64,000 nt of DNA from contig CBDEGO010000006.1 in the NCBI GenBank assembly GCA_965237995.1, forward strand, positions 186,001 through 250,000. The letters are read 5' to 3'. Each line of letters begins with the position of its first letter. The first letter of the stretch is position 1. The position numbers and the translations under genes were made by a program. This DNA comes from JAAELZ01 sp965237995. GTDB lineage: Bacteria > Pseudomonadota > Gammaproteobacteria > Arenicellales > Poriferihabitantaceae. Positions 1 to 8,865 of this stretch are shown in pieces. Below the pieces are notes generated by a model that was given only the letters and a program-made list of their open reading frames with translations, did no database searches and had not been told where the DNA came from.

Positions 1-477
1 AGGAGGAGCTGCACCTGCCGCACCGCCTAGTACAATGTTGTAAGGCGTGGCTGGTTTTAAAAACATAGTGTAAATAATGGCGTAGCCGACCATCGATATG
101 AACGTTAGCCACGCGGTAAGGAAATTAACTTTCACCAGCAAAATACCCATAGAAATCACCGCCAATACCAAAGCAAATACCACCACTGAAGTGGGCTTGA
201 TATCTGATTGAGGCAAGGGCCGGTTTTGCGTGCGGTACATAATCGCGTCAATGCGTCTATCTACCCAGTGATTCATTGCGGCGCCTGCCGCAGCGGCTAA
301 ACCTATGCCAAGCGTTGCGTAGATCACCAACATCCAGTTAAGGCTAGCTGGTGTTGCCAGCAACATACCAACCACCGCTGTAAAAATAATCAGCGAGACA
401 ACTTTTGGCTTACACAAGGCAAAGTAACTCTTCCAGTTGAATAGTCCTTGTCTTGATTTAGCAATACTTGCAGTCAT
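1..477 (-). CDS. cyoE: Protoheme IX farnesyltransferase (heme O synthase), partial
   Basis: This is the N-terminal 159 residues of a UbiA-superfamily membrane prenyltransferase; the rest lies beyond the left edge of the window. The family transfers a farnesyl group to protoheme IX to make heme O for terminal oxidases, in the inner membrane. I see the hallmark Asp-rich motif N-H-W-V-D-R-R-I-D followed by AIMYRTQNRPLP, plus several hydrophobic spans (FALCKPKVVSLIIFTAVVGM and others). The start is the ATG at 477-475, just before MTASIAKSRQGLFNWKSY, the usual distance from the first membrane helix. The name is cyoE or ctaB depending on the oxidase operon, which is not visible. Confidence 0.92.
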   Translation of the reverse strand, partial: MTASIAKSRQGLFNWKSYFALCKPKVVSLIIFTAVVGMLLATPASLNWMLVIYATLGIGLAAAAGAAMNHWVDRRIDAIMYRTQNRPLPQSDIKPTSVVVFALVLAVISMGILLVKVNFLTAWLTFISMVGYAIIYTMFLKPATPYNIVLGGAAGAAPP

Positions 478-553
478 GAGCGGCGGCGTTTTGATTTCAG
501 TCATTTGCTATTTGTATGGGCGACATCAATCATCACCCCAAATGCAACGCGCG

Positions 554-559
554 ATTATA
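554..559 (-). promoter_or_regulatory. Candidate -10 box for cyoE
   Basis: The minus strand reads TATAAT here, about 77 bases before the cyoE ATG. No good -35 hexamer sits 16-18 bases upstream, so this is a weak promoter call based on the -10 alone. Confidence 0.35.
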
Positions 560-657
560 TACAAAAATAAGGCTACTGGTGGCGAATACTATCGACCACT
601 TAGTAAGCCTGTGAGTATATCCCTTTTAGTCTGTTTGCAACAAACTTAGATAAGCGC

Positions 658-2751
658 TCAAACCTGTGCGTATTGGTCTTTGTGTTTTACCCATCTGGCA
701 ATGATCTTAGATTTTATTTCAGGTGCTTGCGCATTAAGCTCTAATGCGGCTTGCTCAACAACGGGAAGCAACGCTTGGTCTCTGACGATGTTAGCCACTT
801 TCAACGTGCCTTCGCCGGTTTGCCTTGTCCCCATCAGCTCTCCTGGCCCGCGTTGCTCAAGGTCGTGCCGAGCAATCTCAAAACCATCGCTAGTTTGTCG
901 CAAGATGTCCAGTCGAGTTTTGCCGTTTTTGCCTAACGGTGACTGATACATTAATACGCACACTGCTTGGTCACTGCCGCGGCCCACTCTCCCGCGTAAT
1001 TGGTGCAGCTGAGCCAGGCCTAAGCGCTCAGAATTTTCAATAATCATCAAGCTGGCGTTGGCGACATCTACGCCGACTTCGATCACGGTTGTGGCGACTA
1101 ACAAATTGGTCTCACCCGTTCTGAAAGCATCCATCAGCGCATCTTTTTCTTTCGCTTTCATTCGTCCATGTACCAAGCCGATATTCAATTCAGGCAATGC
1201 CCGCCTCAATTGTACTACTGATTCTTCTGCTGCCTGCGCCTGTAAAGCATCTGATTCTTCAATCAGCGGGCACACCCAATAGGCCTGACGCCCTTGTTGG
1301 CAGGCCAATCGTACTCGCTGCTGAACTTCTTCGCGCCTTGTATTCGGCAATACTACCGTTTGCACAGGTAGCCTGCCTGGGGGTAATTCATCGATATTTG
1401 ATACGTCCATGTCCGCGTAATAGACCATCGACAAGGAGCGCGGAATAGGGGTAGCGCTCATAATAATTTGATGCGGAACTAAGCCTTTATCTTCACCCTT
1501 TTTCTTTAGCGCGAGCCGTTGGTCAACACCAAAACGGTGCTGCTCATCCACGATAATTAAACCGAGCTGATGAAACTCGACGGCCTCTTGAAATAGCGCA
1601 TGGGTTCCAATCGCTATTTTCGCTGCGCCAGATTGGATCTTAGCCACTGCATCGCGACGCGAAGCCGCACTCAGTCGGCCCGTTAACCAAACCGTTTCCA
1701 CCCCGAGCGGCGCACACCATGTTTCAAAATTTCTACGGTGTTGTTCTGCTAGCAATTCTGTCGGAGCCATGATCACCACTTGATAACCCGTATCAACTGC
1801 ATGCAAGGCAGCAGCGGCCGCCACCACTGTTTTACCAGAGCCTACATCACCCTGCACTAAGCGTAAGCTAGGGCTAGTTTTTGCTAAGTCGGACTCTATT
1901 TCTTGAATCACCCTTTGTTGAGCGCCGGTTAAACTAAACCCCAGCGCTTGCTCTAAACGCGGCCAAAGTGGCCCATTAACGTTCATTCGTGGAGCTAGTT
2001 TCTGCTCTCGTGTATCTCGCACTGCACGCAAGGCTAAATGGTGGGCTAGTAACTCTTCGAGCGCCAAACGATTTTGTGCTGGGTGAGTCCCCGCTAATAA
2101 ACCATTCACGTCATCGGTCGCTTTGGGGGCATGCACAATTTGCAGCGCTTGATTTAGGCTTAGTAAGTTAAGCGCTTGGCGAATGCTGTCCGGAAGATAG
2201 TCTTGTGCTGCCGTCCCACACTGCACAAATGCTTGGTCGACTAGCTTGCGCATCCGTGCTTGACCAACGCCTTCCGTGGTCGGATAAACCGGAGTTAATT
2301 CGTCAGTGGTAATACTATCTGGCTCAGTTTCATACACTCTATACTCTGGATGGACCATCTCCATGCCACGCGGCCCGCTACGCACCTCGCCATAACACTG
2401 AATCCACTCACCCTGCTCTAAAGCGCGATGTTGCTGCGCGTTAAAATAAAATAGCCGCATCGTTAAACGCGCGCCGCCGTCATTTAATTGCACCAATAAA
2501 CTGCGGCGTCGACCAAACTGCACTTGGGCGCCCTCGATAGCCGCCAAAATAAGCGCTTGCTGTCCGTGGTGCAGTTGATAAACCGGCGTGACTTGTGTAC
2601 GGTCTTCGTAGCGAAAAGGCAGATGGAAGATTAAATCTTGGCAAGACTCCACCCCGATTTTTCCCAACTGAGCCGCAAGCTTAGCACCCACGCCCTTAAG
2701 TGCAGTGAGTGCTAGATCGCCACTTGCTGGAGGTGAAGGCATCTTAGCCAA
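658..2751 (-). CDS. recG: ATP-dependent DNA helicase RecG
   Basis: RecG remodels stalled replication forks and Holliday junctions by reversing forks and driving branch migration. The 697-residue length is normal for the family. The N-terminal part carries the wedge (OB-fold) domain, with the HLPFRYEDRT signature near residue 44. The helicase core follows: Walker A GDVGSGKT near residue 300, the DEQHRFG motif II, SATPIPRSL as motif III, and the ATTVIEVGVDV and QLRGRVGRG motifs of domain 2. The start is ATG at 2751; a second Met three codons later is also possible. It lies 68 bases downstream of ridA on the same strand. Confidence 0.97.
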   Translation of the reverse strand: MAKMPSPPASGDLALTALKGVGAKLAAQLGKIGVESCQDLIFHLPFRYEDRTQVTPVYQLHHGQQALILAAIEGAQVQFGRRRSLLVQLNDGGARLTMRLFYFNAQQHRALEQGEWIQCYGEVRSGPRGMEMVHPEYRVYETEPDSITTDELTPVYPTTEGVGQARMRKLVDQAFVQCGTAAQDYLPDSIRQALNLLSLNQALQIVHAPKATDDVNGLLAGTHPAQNRLALEELLAHHLALRAVRDTREQKLAPRMNVNGPLWPRLEQALGFSLTGAQQRVIQEIESDLAKTSPSLRLVQGDVGSGKTVVAAAAALHAVDTGYQVVIMAPTELLAEQHRRNFETWCAPLGVETVWLTGRLSAASRRDAVAKIQSGAAKIAIGTHALFQEAVEFHQLGLIIVDEQHRFGVDQRLALKKKGEDKGLVPHQIIMSATPIPRSLSMVYYADMDVSNIDELPPGRLPVQTVVLPNTRREEVQQRVRLACQQGRQAYWVCPLIEESDALQAQAAEESVVQLRRALPELNIGLVHGRMKAKEKDALMDAFRTGETNLLVATTVIEVGVDVANASLMIIENSERLGLAQLHQLRGRVGRGSDQAVCVLMYQSPLGKNGKTRLDILRQTSDGFEIARHDLEQRGPGELMGTRQTGEGTLKVANIVRDQALLPVVEQAALELNAQAPEIKSKIIARWVKHKDQYAQV

Positions 2752-2819
2752 GTCGTTTTTTGTAGCTCGATGAACCTATCAGGTTATCGCGCTTTTAAGC
2801 CACAGCGCTCAAGGCTAAT

Positions 2820-3206
2820 TTAGGCAAGTGACAAAATCGCATCAATTTCAACTAATACGCCTTTAGGTAACTGCGCCACACCGACCGCAGCTCGGGCTGG
2901 ATAAGGCGCATCGAAGTATTGGCCCATTATTTCATTCACCTTGGCAAAATCGTTTAAGTCCATCATATAAATTGTCGCCCGCACAACATCATCTAAGCTA
3001 CCCCCTGCACCCTCAGCAACGGCTTTCAGGTTTTTGAATACTTGGTGTGCTTCAGCTTCAAACCCGCCACTGACTACTTCCATGGTTTCAGGGTCTAACG
3101 GAATCTGGCCTGAAATATAAACCGTATTGCCTGTTTTTACGGCTTGCGAATAGGCTCCAATAGCACTTGGCGCTGCATCAGTGCTGATAATTTGATCTCT
3201 TGGCAT
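2820..3206 (-). CDS. ridA: RidA/YjgF family 2-iminobutanoate/2-iminopropanoate deaminase
   Basis: RidA hydrolyses reactive enamine/imine intermediates released by PLP enzymes such as threonine dehydratase, protecting other PLP enzymes. The protein is 128 residues, the typical length. Family motifs seen are AIGAYSQAVKTGNTVYISGQ at the N-terminus, the Arg of PYPARAAVGVAQLP that binds the imino acid carboxylate, and the terminal LVEIDAILSL. The ilvA threonine deaminase that generates its substrate is encoded at 6020-7531. It is transcribed toward recG, and divergently from slyX across a 122-base gap. Confidence 0.95.
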   Translation of the reverse strand: MPRDQIISTDAAPSAIGAYSQAVKTGNTVYISGQIPLDPETMEVVSGGFEAEAHQVFKNLKAVAEGAGGSLDDVVRATIYMMDLNDFAKVNEIMGQYFDAPYPARAAVGVAQLPKGVLVEIDAILSLA

Positions 3207-3328
3207 AATTATGTGTACAGTGGTTTAAAGCAGCGCAGTCTACCAAGACTTACCGAGATACGCATCCGTCTAATGCTTGCGGAGCATGCTAAAATCAAAC
3301 AAATTCACGCACAGCTTTATCTCACACA

Positions 3329-3535
3329 ATGAGCGAACAAAGATTGCAGGCTTTAGAAACCAAATTGGCATTTTTAGAGCATACACTTGAAGAAGTGAAC
3401 AAAGTGGTCTATCAACAGTCTATCCAACTAGACAAACTAGAGCAACACAACGTCCAACTAACTAAGCGCCTACAAGATGCCTTAGTTCAGCCTGCAGATG
3501 CTAGCAGCCAGCACGAGCTACCTCCACACTATTAA
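3329..3535 (+). CDS. slyX: SlyX family protein
   Basis: This is a 68-residue protein of the SlyX family, small coiled-coil proteins of unknown biochemical role. The sequence is nearly all heptad-like (LETKLAFLEHTLEEVNKVVYQQ, then LDKLEQHNVQLTKRL) and ends in the PPHY tail that is characteristic of SlyX. It is the only plus-strand gene in the first 10 kb. It converges on nadD with a gap of 13 bases between the stop codons. Confidence 0.88.
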   Translation: MSEQRLQALETKLAFLEHTLEEVNKVVYQQSIQLDKLEQHNVQLTKRLQDALVQPADASSQHELPPHY

Positions 3536-3548
3536 CTAGCGAGGTTCC

Positions 3549-4199
3549 TTACTCCAAGTAAAGATCATTTTCCTCGACGTAGGCCGCCACTTCAGGGCTT
3601 AACCACTGGCTATAAGCCTTGCCTGCACTAATATTCTGCCTAAGCTGCGAAGAAGATATCGCTAGCGATGGCACAGTTAGATGCAGCACCGCTCCGCTGC
3701 GATGCTTGAATAAGTCTTCAGTAGAGTCTACCGCTAGGCCTAAATTTCCTTCAGTAGCGCGCGCGTAACCAGGGCGCGTCATCACTACAATATTTACCAA
3801 TTCTAAAATTCGCTCAGGGCGATGCCATCGTTTAAAGCCTTGCCACGCATCCAAACCCATTATCAGTACCCATTGTTGATTTGGGTAATCAGTATGTAAG
3901 TTTTTTAGCGTGTCGACAGTATAAGAGGGTGGAGGCCGACCGAATTCTCTTGCATCAACCTCTAGTTGGCTCTCACCTTCAATGGCCAGCTCAAGCATTT
4001 TCAGCCGCTGTTGTTCTGAGGTATTGGTTTGCTGTTTAAACGGTGAACGCGCCGCAGGCAAGAAAATAAGCTTATCTAGCTTCAATTGCTGCAAAACCGA
4101 CTGCGCGGTTTCAACATGGCCGATATGAACAGGGTCGAAAGACCCGCCAAACAAACCCCAAATACGCTGATCGGTACTACTTGGTTGACTATCTACCAC
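3549..4199 (-). CDS. nadD: Nicotinate-nucleotide adenylyltransferase
   Basis: NadD adenylates nicotinate mononucleotide to deamido-NAD in NAD synthesis. The protein has 216 residues with the nucleotidyltransferase signature GLFGGSFDPVHIGH near the N-terminus (ATP-binding GGSFDPxHxGH), FLPAARSPFK for nicotinate recognition and the C-terminal ISSSQLRQNI motif. The start is a GTG at 4199 that overlaps the end of the upstream HAD gene by 7 bases, so the two are probably translationally coupled. It is the last gene of the ilvA-72 aa-UbiA-HAD-nadD run. The usual neighbours rsfS and holA are absent. Confidence 0.95.
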   Translation of the reverse strand: MVDSQPSSTDQRIWGLFGGSFDPVHIGHVETAQSVLQQLKLDKLIFLPAARSPFKQQTNTSEQQRLKMLELAIEGESQLEVDAREFGRPPPSYTVDTLKNLHTDYPNQQWVLIMGLDAWQGFKRWHRPERILELVNIVVMTRPGYARATEGNLGLAVDSTEDLFKHRSGAVLHLTVPSLAISSSQLRQNISAGKAYSQWLSPEVAAYVEENDLYLE

Positions 4200-4858
4200 T
4201 GTTGTACTTCTAACTTGAGCTGTTTCGCTTTAGCGATTAACTTAGGGTTACGGCTGACTAATATCCCGTGGTCAACCGACACCAACCAAGCCAAATCTGA
4301 ACGGTGGTCACCATAGGCGATCGTGTTAACTGAGGCTTGATCGCTGCTCTGGATAAACTTATCCCAGGCCTTACGCTTTTGTGGCCCTTTAATGTTTTCA
4401 CCGCTGAGCCGCCCAGTTAGCTTGCCATCTTGGTATTCAACCGCCGTACAGATACAGTGCTCTATGCCCAGCGCCGCCGCGATATCAGGCACATATAAAT
4501 CCAAACTTGCACTTAGCAAAACACACTCATGCCCGGTTTGCTTGTGTAAATAAATTGCGCCCTTAGCTTGGTGTCTAATATTGTTTGCGATGGTCTTTTC
4601 AACGAAATCAGCATTCCACAAAGCTAACTCTTCAGCCGTTTTACCTGCAAATAACGTGCTTAAAAAGTGCTGCTTCAACCAAGTATTATCCTTAATTTTT
4701 AATGCATACAAACAGGCATATACGCCAAGCATGGCCCCCTTTAACCACTGGCTCGGATGTTTTAAATAGTAGCTAAGAAGGTAATCGAGATAAGTATCGC
4801 GCTTAGTGATCGTGCCATCTAAATCAAAAATGGCATAGGTTTTGTTTGGCGCTGGCAA
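4193..4858 (-). CDS. HAD-IB family hydrolase (phosphatase-like)
   Basis: This is a 221-residue haloacid-dehalogenase-superfamily phosphatase, subfamily IB (SerB-like). Motif I is FDLDGTITKRDT near residue 12, with both catalytic Asp residues. Motif II is LLSASLD, motif III the Lys in the KGPQKRKAWDKF region, and motif IV AYGDHRSDLAWL. The substrate cannot be read from sequence. It sits 3 bases after a UbiA-type prenyltransferase gene and overlaps nadD. Pairing of a phosphatase with a UbiA prenyltransferase recalls decaprenylphosphoryl-ribose synthesis, where a 5-phosphate must be removed after phosphoribosyl transfer. That link is inference. Confidence 0.85.
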   Translation of the reverse strand: MPAPNKTYAIFDLDGTITKRDTYLDYLLSYYLKHPSQWLKGAMLGVYACLYALKIKDNTWLKQHFLSTLFAGKTAEELALWNADFVEKTIANNIRHQAKGAIYLHKQTGHECVLLSASLDLYVPDIAAALGIEHCICTAVEYQDGKLTGRLSGENIKGPQKRKAWDKFIQSSDQASVNTIAYGDHRSDLAWLVSVDHGILVSRNPKLIAKAKQLKLEVQQW

Positions 4859-4861
4859 ACC

Positions 4862-5788
4862 TTATCGCAACACAGGCGTACTGGGAAACCATTGCACTAA
4901 CGTAGGAAAATCCACGATAAGCAGTAGCATCATCACTGCAACGGTTAATGCGAGGAACGCCATAAACCCTTTTTGTTTATAGAGTTTCTCGGGGTATTGA
5001 ACCGGGCTATCGTCCAGAAAGCCAAGGTGCATATACCACGCAATCACACCCGCAATAAACGGTGTGGCTAGAATAAATTCCATACGATAGCGAATCAGAA
5101 ACACACCAAAAAACAAACCGAACGTCGCCACATAATACATGAGGCTGATCATTAGTCGTTCCTCATTATAATGTGCAAACGAACTACGATAGGCCGCTGC
5201 CTTTTGTTTGTCGCCGATACGCCGATATTCAGCATAGCGCTTGATCGCCATAAAAAATGCGCCAATCATCCAATAGGCAATCACTAAGGAAAGTGGCGGC
5301 CAATAATCAGTGCCCGTCGCGAACCACCCTAACAATAAACGTAAGGGGTTGTTTACAGATTCTGACAGTACATCTAGGTAGGGCTTTTCTTTGGTACGAA
5401 TGGGTGGAATATTATAAAAGCACCCCATCACCCATAGCGCCAATGCGCTTAAAAAAAATGGCTTACCCAGTGTGTAAGCCAGCCCCAAACCAATAATGGC
5501 AAGCGCAATCCATTCAACATAAGCCAGCTTGATGTTAACTTCACCAGATGGTACAGGCCGATTCTTTTTAACGGGGTGCAATCGATCCATATCGGCATCT
5601 AGCACTTCGTTGATGACGTAGTTGCTAGACGCCACAAAACCCGTTGCTAACAGCGCGACCACAAGCGGCCACCACAGGCTATATTCTAGAAGGTCTGGGT
5701 GCAAATACAGCGCAACCAACACCCCCGGGATCATAAATACATTCTTAAACCAGTGATCAAAACGCGCTATTTTTATATACGGTAACAT
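4862..5788 (-). CDS. UbiA-family prenyltransferase, possibly decaprenyl-phosphate phosphoribosyltransferase-like
   Basis: This is a 308-residue polytopic membrane protein of the UbiA superfamily, with about eight or nine hydrophobic spans. The first Asp-rich motif is N-E-V-L-D-A-D-M-D followed by RLHPVKKNRPVPSG. The second cytoplasmic loop has YLDVLSESVNNPLRLLLGW. The motif order and the HPxKKxRP stretch resemble the phosphoribosyltransferase branch (Rv3806c type) more than heme or quinone prenyltransferases. The assignment within the superfamily is therefore tentative. It is followed after 3 bases by an HAD phosphatase gene and preceded by a 72-residue orphan and ilvA. Confidence 0.8.
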   Translation of the reverse strand: MLPYIKIARFDHWFKNVFMIPGVLVALYLHPDLLEYSLWWPLVVALLATGFVASSNYVINEVLDADMDRLHPVKKNRPVPSGEVNIKLAYVEWIALAIIGLGLAYTLGKPFFLSALALWVMGCFYNIPPIRTKEKPYLDVLSESVNNPLRLLLGWFATGTDYWPPLSLVIAYWMIGAFFMAIKRYAEYRRIGDKQKAAAYRSSFAHYNEERLMISLMYYVATFGLFFGVFLIRYRMEFILATPFIAGVIAWYMHLGFLDDSPVQYPEKLYKQKGFMAFLALTVAVMMLLLIVDFPTLVQWFPSTPVLR

Positions 5789-5804
5789 ATGATATTTTTC
5801 TAAC

Positions 5805-6023
5805 CTATCCCCCTACGATGGGCTTATAACTACTAATTTGAACCAAGGCGGCTTGTTCAACGTCTGTGCTAAAACCCGCTTTCTTACGGGTAACAATTCG
5901 GTGCTGCAAGCCTTGTCGATCATACAGCGCCACCACATCATCTTCACTGATTTCAACGATTAAGTCTTCCCCTGCAATACTATAAATACCTAGCAACTCA
6001 ACTAACGGCTCTAGTTCAGTCAT
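5805..6023 (-). CDS. Hypothetical 72-residue protein in the ilvA operon
   Basis: I do not recognise this small acidic protein. It has 72 residues, no signal peptide and no membrane span. Its start ATG shares the ATGA overlap with the ilvA stop at 6020-6023, and it ends 16 bases before the UbiA gene, so it is almost certainly translated within the ilvA operon. The middle (VEISEDDVVALYDRQGLQHRIVTRKKAG) looks like a small beta-rich fold. No function is proposed. Confidence 0.65.
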   Translation of the reverse strand: MTELEPLVELLGIYSIAGEDLIVEISEDDVVALYDRQGLQHRIVTRKKAGFSTDVEQAALVQISSYKPIVGG

Positions 6024-7531
6024 GATAAAAATAAGCGGTTAAACGCGTTATCGGTTTGCTCGTCAACGTTATAACCCAGCTCATCTAAAAAGGCTTGAAA
6101 CGCCTGCTGTGTATCAGGCGGCACTTGCATTCCACATAATACTCGACCGAAGTCCGAACCATGATTGCGATAATGAAACAACGTGATATTCCAACGACCA
6201 CTGACTTTATTCAGAAAGTTTATCAAGGCCCCTTTACGTTCGGGAAATTGAAAACTAAATAGGCGCTCATCTTCCAACTCTTGCGCTCGCCCACCCACTA
6301 AATGCCGACCATGCAACTTAGCCAATGAATTATCTGTCAGATCAACAGGGTCAAATTGTAGATCACTCAACACCTGAATGCGCTGCGCAACAAGCTCTTT
6401 GTCGTTGCAGTTAAACCCAACGAAAATACTCGCTGATTCGCTATCGCCATAACGATAGTTAAATTCAGTGACGCTCAACTCTCCTAAGGAATTAAACAAA
6501 CGTTGAAAGCTGCCCGGTTTTTCTGGAATGGTCACCCCCAAAATCGTCTCTAAGCCTTCACCGATCGCGGTTCTTTCGGATATATGCCTCAGTCGGTCAA
6601 AATTGAGATTTGCGCCTGTTAGTACGGTGATTAAATTACGGCCCGTGCCAGGATTATCTTTAATCCATTTTTTAATACCCGCAACACCTAAAGCGCCAGA
6701 GGGTTCCACTATTGAGCGCGTATCCTCAAAGATGTCTTTAATCGCTGCACACATTTCATCGTTGGTAATGGTGATCACTTCATCGACATACTGCTGACAT
6801 AACTTAAACGTTTCTTCACCTACTTTTTTAACCGCCACTCCATCAGCAAATAGACCTACATCATCTAGCTCAATTCGCTCACCCGCATCTAAAGATTTGC
6901 CCATTGCGTTTGAATCCACGGGCTCAACACCGACAATATGTAAGCTAGGGTCCAGTGCTTTTAGATAAGCTGCCATGCCCGCGATTAATCCACCACCACC
7001 AATGGGTACGAACACCGCATCGATACTTGCGCTATGCTCTCTCCAAATTTCTGCGGCAACCGTGCCTTGCCCAGCGATCACATCTGGATCATCAAAAGGA
7101 GGGATATATGTTTTCTTTTCCTGCACGCATAAATCGTGCGCATAGGCCGCAGCGTCACTATAGCTTTCACCAAATAGTTTGACGGTGCCGCCAAAAGATT
7201 TAACTGCGTTTATTTTGATGTCGGGCGTGGTGGTCGGCATCACAATAATGGCCTCACAACCTAGTTTTTGGGCTGATAAGGCAACACCCTGCGCGTGGTT
7301 TCCTGCAGAAGCCGCAACCACGCCATGCTTGAGTTGCTCGGCACTCAGTTGGCGCATTTTGTTGTAAGCACCACGTATTTTGTAACAAAATATGGGCTGC
7401 TGGTCTTCGCGCTTGAGCCACACTTGATTATGCAATCGCTTGCTTAGTCGCTCCGCGTTATCCAGCGAGGTCTGCCGAGCGACGTCATAGACGCGTGCGC
7501 TCAGAATTCGTTTAAGGTAGCTGTCCTTCAT
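6020..7531 (-). CDS. ilvA: Threonine ammonia-lyase (threonine deaminase), biosynthetic
   Basis: IlvA converts threonine to 2-oxobutanoate, the first step to isoleucine, using PLP. The 503 residues match the biosynthetic type with a catalytic domain (about 1-320) and a C-terminal regulatory region with two ACT-like repeats (about 325-500). The PLP lysine lies in the FCYKIRGAYNKM motif, and the glycine-rich phosphate loop is VPIGGGGLIAGMA. Feedback inhibition by isoleucine is expected from the family. It leads the operon that continues into the 72-residue protein, UbiA, HAD and nadD genes. Confidence 0.96.
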   Translation of the reverse strand: MKDSYLKRILSARVYDVARQTSLDNAERLSKRLHNQVWLKREDQQPIFCYKIRGAYNKMRQLSAEQLKHGVVAASAGNHAQGVALSAQKLGCEAIIVMPTTTPDIKINAVKSFGGTVKLFGESYSDAAAYAHDLCVQEKKTYIPPFDDPDVIAGQGTVAAEIWREHSASIDAVFVPIGGGGLIAGMAAYLKALDPSLHIVGVEPVDSNAMGKSLDAGERIELDDVGLFADGVAVKKVGEETFKLCQQYVDEVITITNDEMCAAIKDIFEDTRSIVEPSGALGVAGIKKWIKDNPGTGRNLITVLTGANLNFDRLRHISERTAIGEGLETILGVTIPEKPGSFQRLFNSLGELSVTEFNYRYGDSESASIFVGFNCNDKELVAQRIQVLSDLQFDPVDLTDNSLAKLHGRHLVGGRAQELEDERLFSFQFPERKGALINFLNKVSGRWNITLFHYRNHGSDFGRVLCGMQVPPDTQQAFQAFLDELGYNVDEQTDNAFNRLFLS

Positions 7532-7626
7532 AGGAAAATGCGCTAGCAGACTTGTTGACTAAAGAGTGGTCGAATTATAACGGAATTTGTTGCCATCTAA
7601 ATACTAGCGATCTACTTATGATTGAT

Positions 7627-8856
7627 TCAGTGCAGCTTTTCTAAGGCAGCAATTAAGCGACCAACTTCTTCACCATTATTGTAGTGCACCATCGATGCGC
7701 GACAAATCCCTTGTTCTGCATCAAACCCTAACCCTTCCATCAAACGATACGAATAAAAATTGCCGGAACCCACCATTATTTTTTCTTTTGCTAGTTCCTG
7801 CGTTAATGCTAGAGGGTCATGTTTGCTAGAAGTAAACGCAACCGTGGGCGCACGCTTTGTGGCATCCGGCTGGCCCATCAATTGCAATTGATTGTGCGCG
7901 GTTAAGAAGTCTAACAAGGGCTGCACCGTTTCTCGCTCGTGCTGCTGGAACAAATGCATTACTTTGTTAGCGCGGGTATTCGGATCGTCTTGCGTGTCAC
8001 CGTAATGATGCGCGTAAATGATGTCAACATAATCCATAACGCCGTTGACGGCTGCTATCTGCGCGTGATCTGGCCCGGCGGGGGTAAAGCGATACCCAGG
8101 CTTGCCATGGTTAAAGAAGTGGCCTTGCTGGGGTAAGGATTGGTTCAGTGTATCACTGAGCACCATCACGCCTAAGTGCGGACCATAGACTTTATACAAA
8201 GAAAATAAGTACACATCGGCGCCCAAGGCTTTTACATCTGGCAAACCATGCCCGCAATAAGAAACGCCGTCCACAATTGCGATGGCACCTACAGCATGAA
8301 TTTTGTCTGTGATCTCTCGAACGGGGTTTGTACTCGCAATAATATTTGAACAATGAGTAAATGCTACCGCTTTGGTTTTCTCATTTAACAGACCAGATAA
8401 ATCTTCTACATCAAGCTCACCTGTTTTAGGGTCAATTGACCACTCCTTAATCACTAAACCACGTGATGATAATTTACGCCATACGCCGATATTTGCTTCA
8501 TGGTCCTGATTGGTGACAATGACTTCATCACCTGCTTCAAACGCTTCAGCTAGGGCCTGTGCTAGGTTATAGGTGTTTTGAGATGTCGACGGACCAAAGT
8601 TGATTTCACTCGTCGCTACATTCAGCATTTCCGCCATACGGCGCTTTGAATTATCCATCAATTCACCCGCCTCCTTCGCCGCTGGAAAGGCGTGATAAGG
8701 CTGGATTTTATGGGTTGTGTAATAGTGATTAAGCGCATCAATAACTGGCCCACAAGCGTAGGAGCCACCGGCATTTTCAAAAAATGCCCATCCACTTAAA
8801 TTGGCCTGCTCAAAGGCCGGAAAACAAGAACGTACAAAACTATTATCTAATTGCAT
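7627..8856 (-). CDS. Aminotransferase class V-fold PLP enzyme (cysteine desulfurase-like)
   Basis: This is a 409-residue fold-type I PLP enzyme of the class V aminotransferase family. The likely Schiff-base lysine is in DVYLFSLYKVYGPHLGVM, preceded by the PLP Asp in AIAIVDGVSYCGHG and by the DHEANIGVWRKL motif that is typical of SufS/CsdA-like proteins. No obvious sulfur-acceptor Cys loop of IscS or SufS type is visible and no suf or isc genes are nearby, so the substrate is open. It starts 9 bases after cysG ends and is read in the same direction. Confidence 0.85.
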   Translation of the reverse strand: MQLDNSFVRSCFPAFEQANLSGWAFFENAGGSYACGPVIDALNHYYTTHKIQPYHAFPAAKEAGELMDNSKRRMAEMLNVATSEINFGPSTSQNTYNLAQALAEAFEAGDEVIVTNQDHEANIGVWRKLSSRGLVIKEWSIDPKTGELDVEDLSGLLNEKTKAVAFTHCSNIIASTNPVREITDKIHAVGAIAIVDGVSYCGHGLPDVKALGADVYLFSLYKVYGPHLGVMVLSDTLNQSLPQQGHFFNHGKPGYRFTPAGPDHAQIAAVNGVMDYVDIIYAHHYGDTQDDPNTRANKVMHLFQQHERETVQPLLDFLTAHNQLQLMGQPDATKRAPTVAFTSSKHDPLALTQELAKEKIMVGSGNFYSYRLMEGLGFDAEQGICRASMVHYNNGEEVGRLIAALEKLH

Positions 8857-8865
8857 AAAAACACC

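Noticed and set aside
437..649. 70-codon plus-strand open frame over the cyoE start
   Set aside because: It runs antisense across the cyoE N-terminus into the intergenic gap; no homology is visible.
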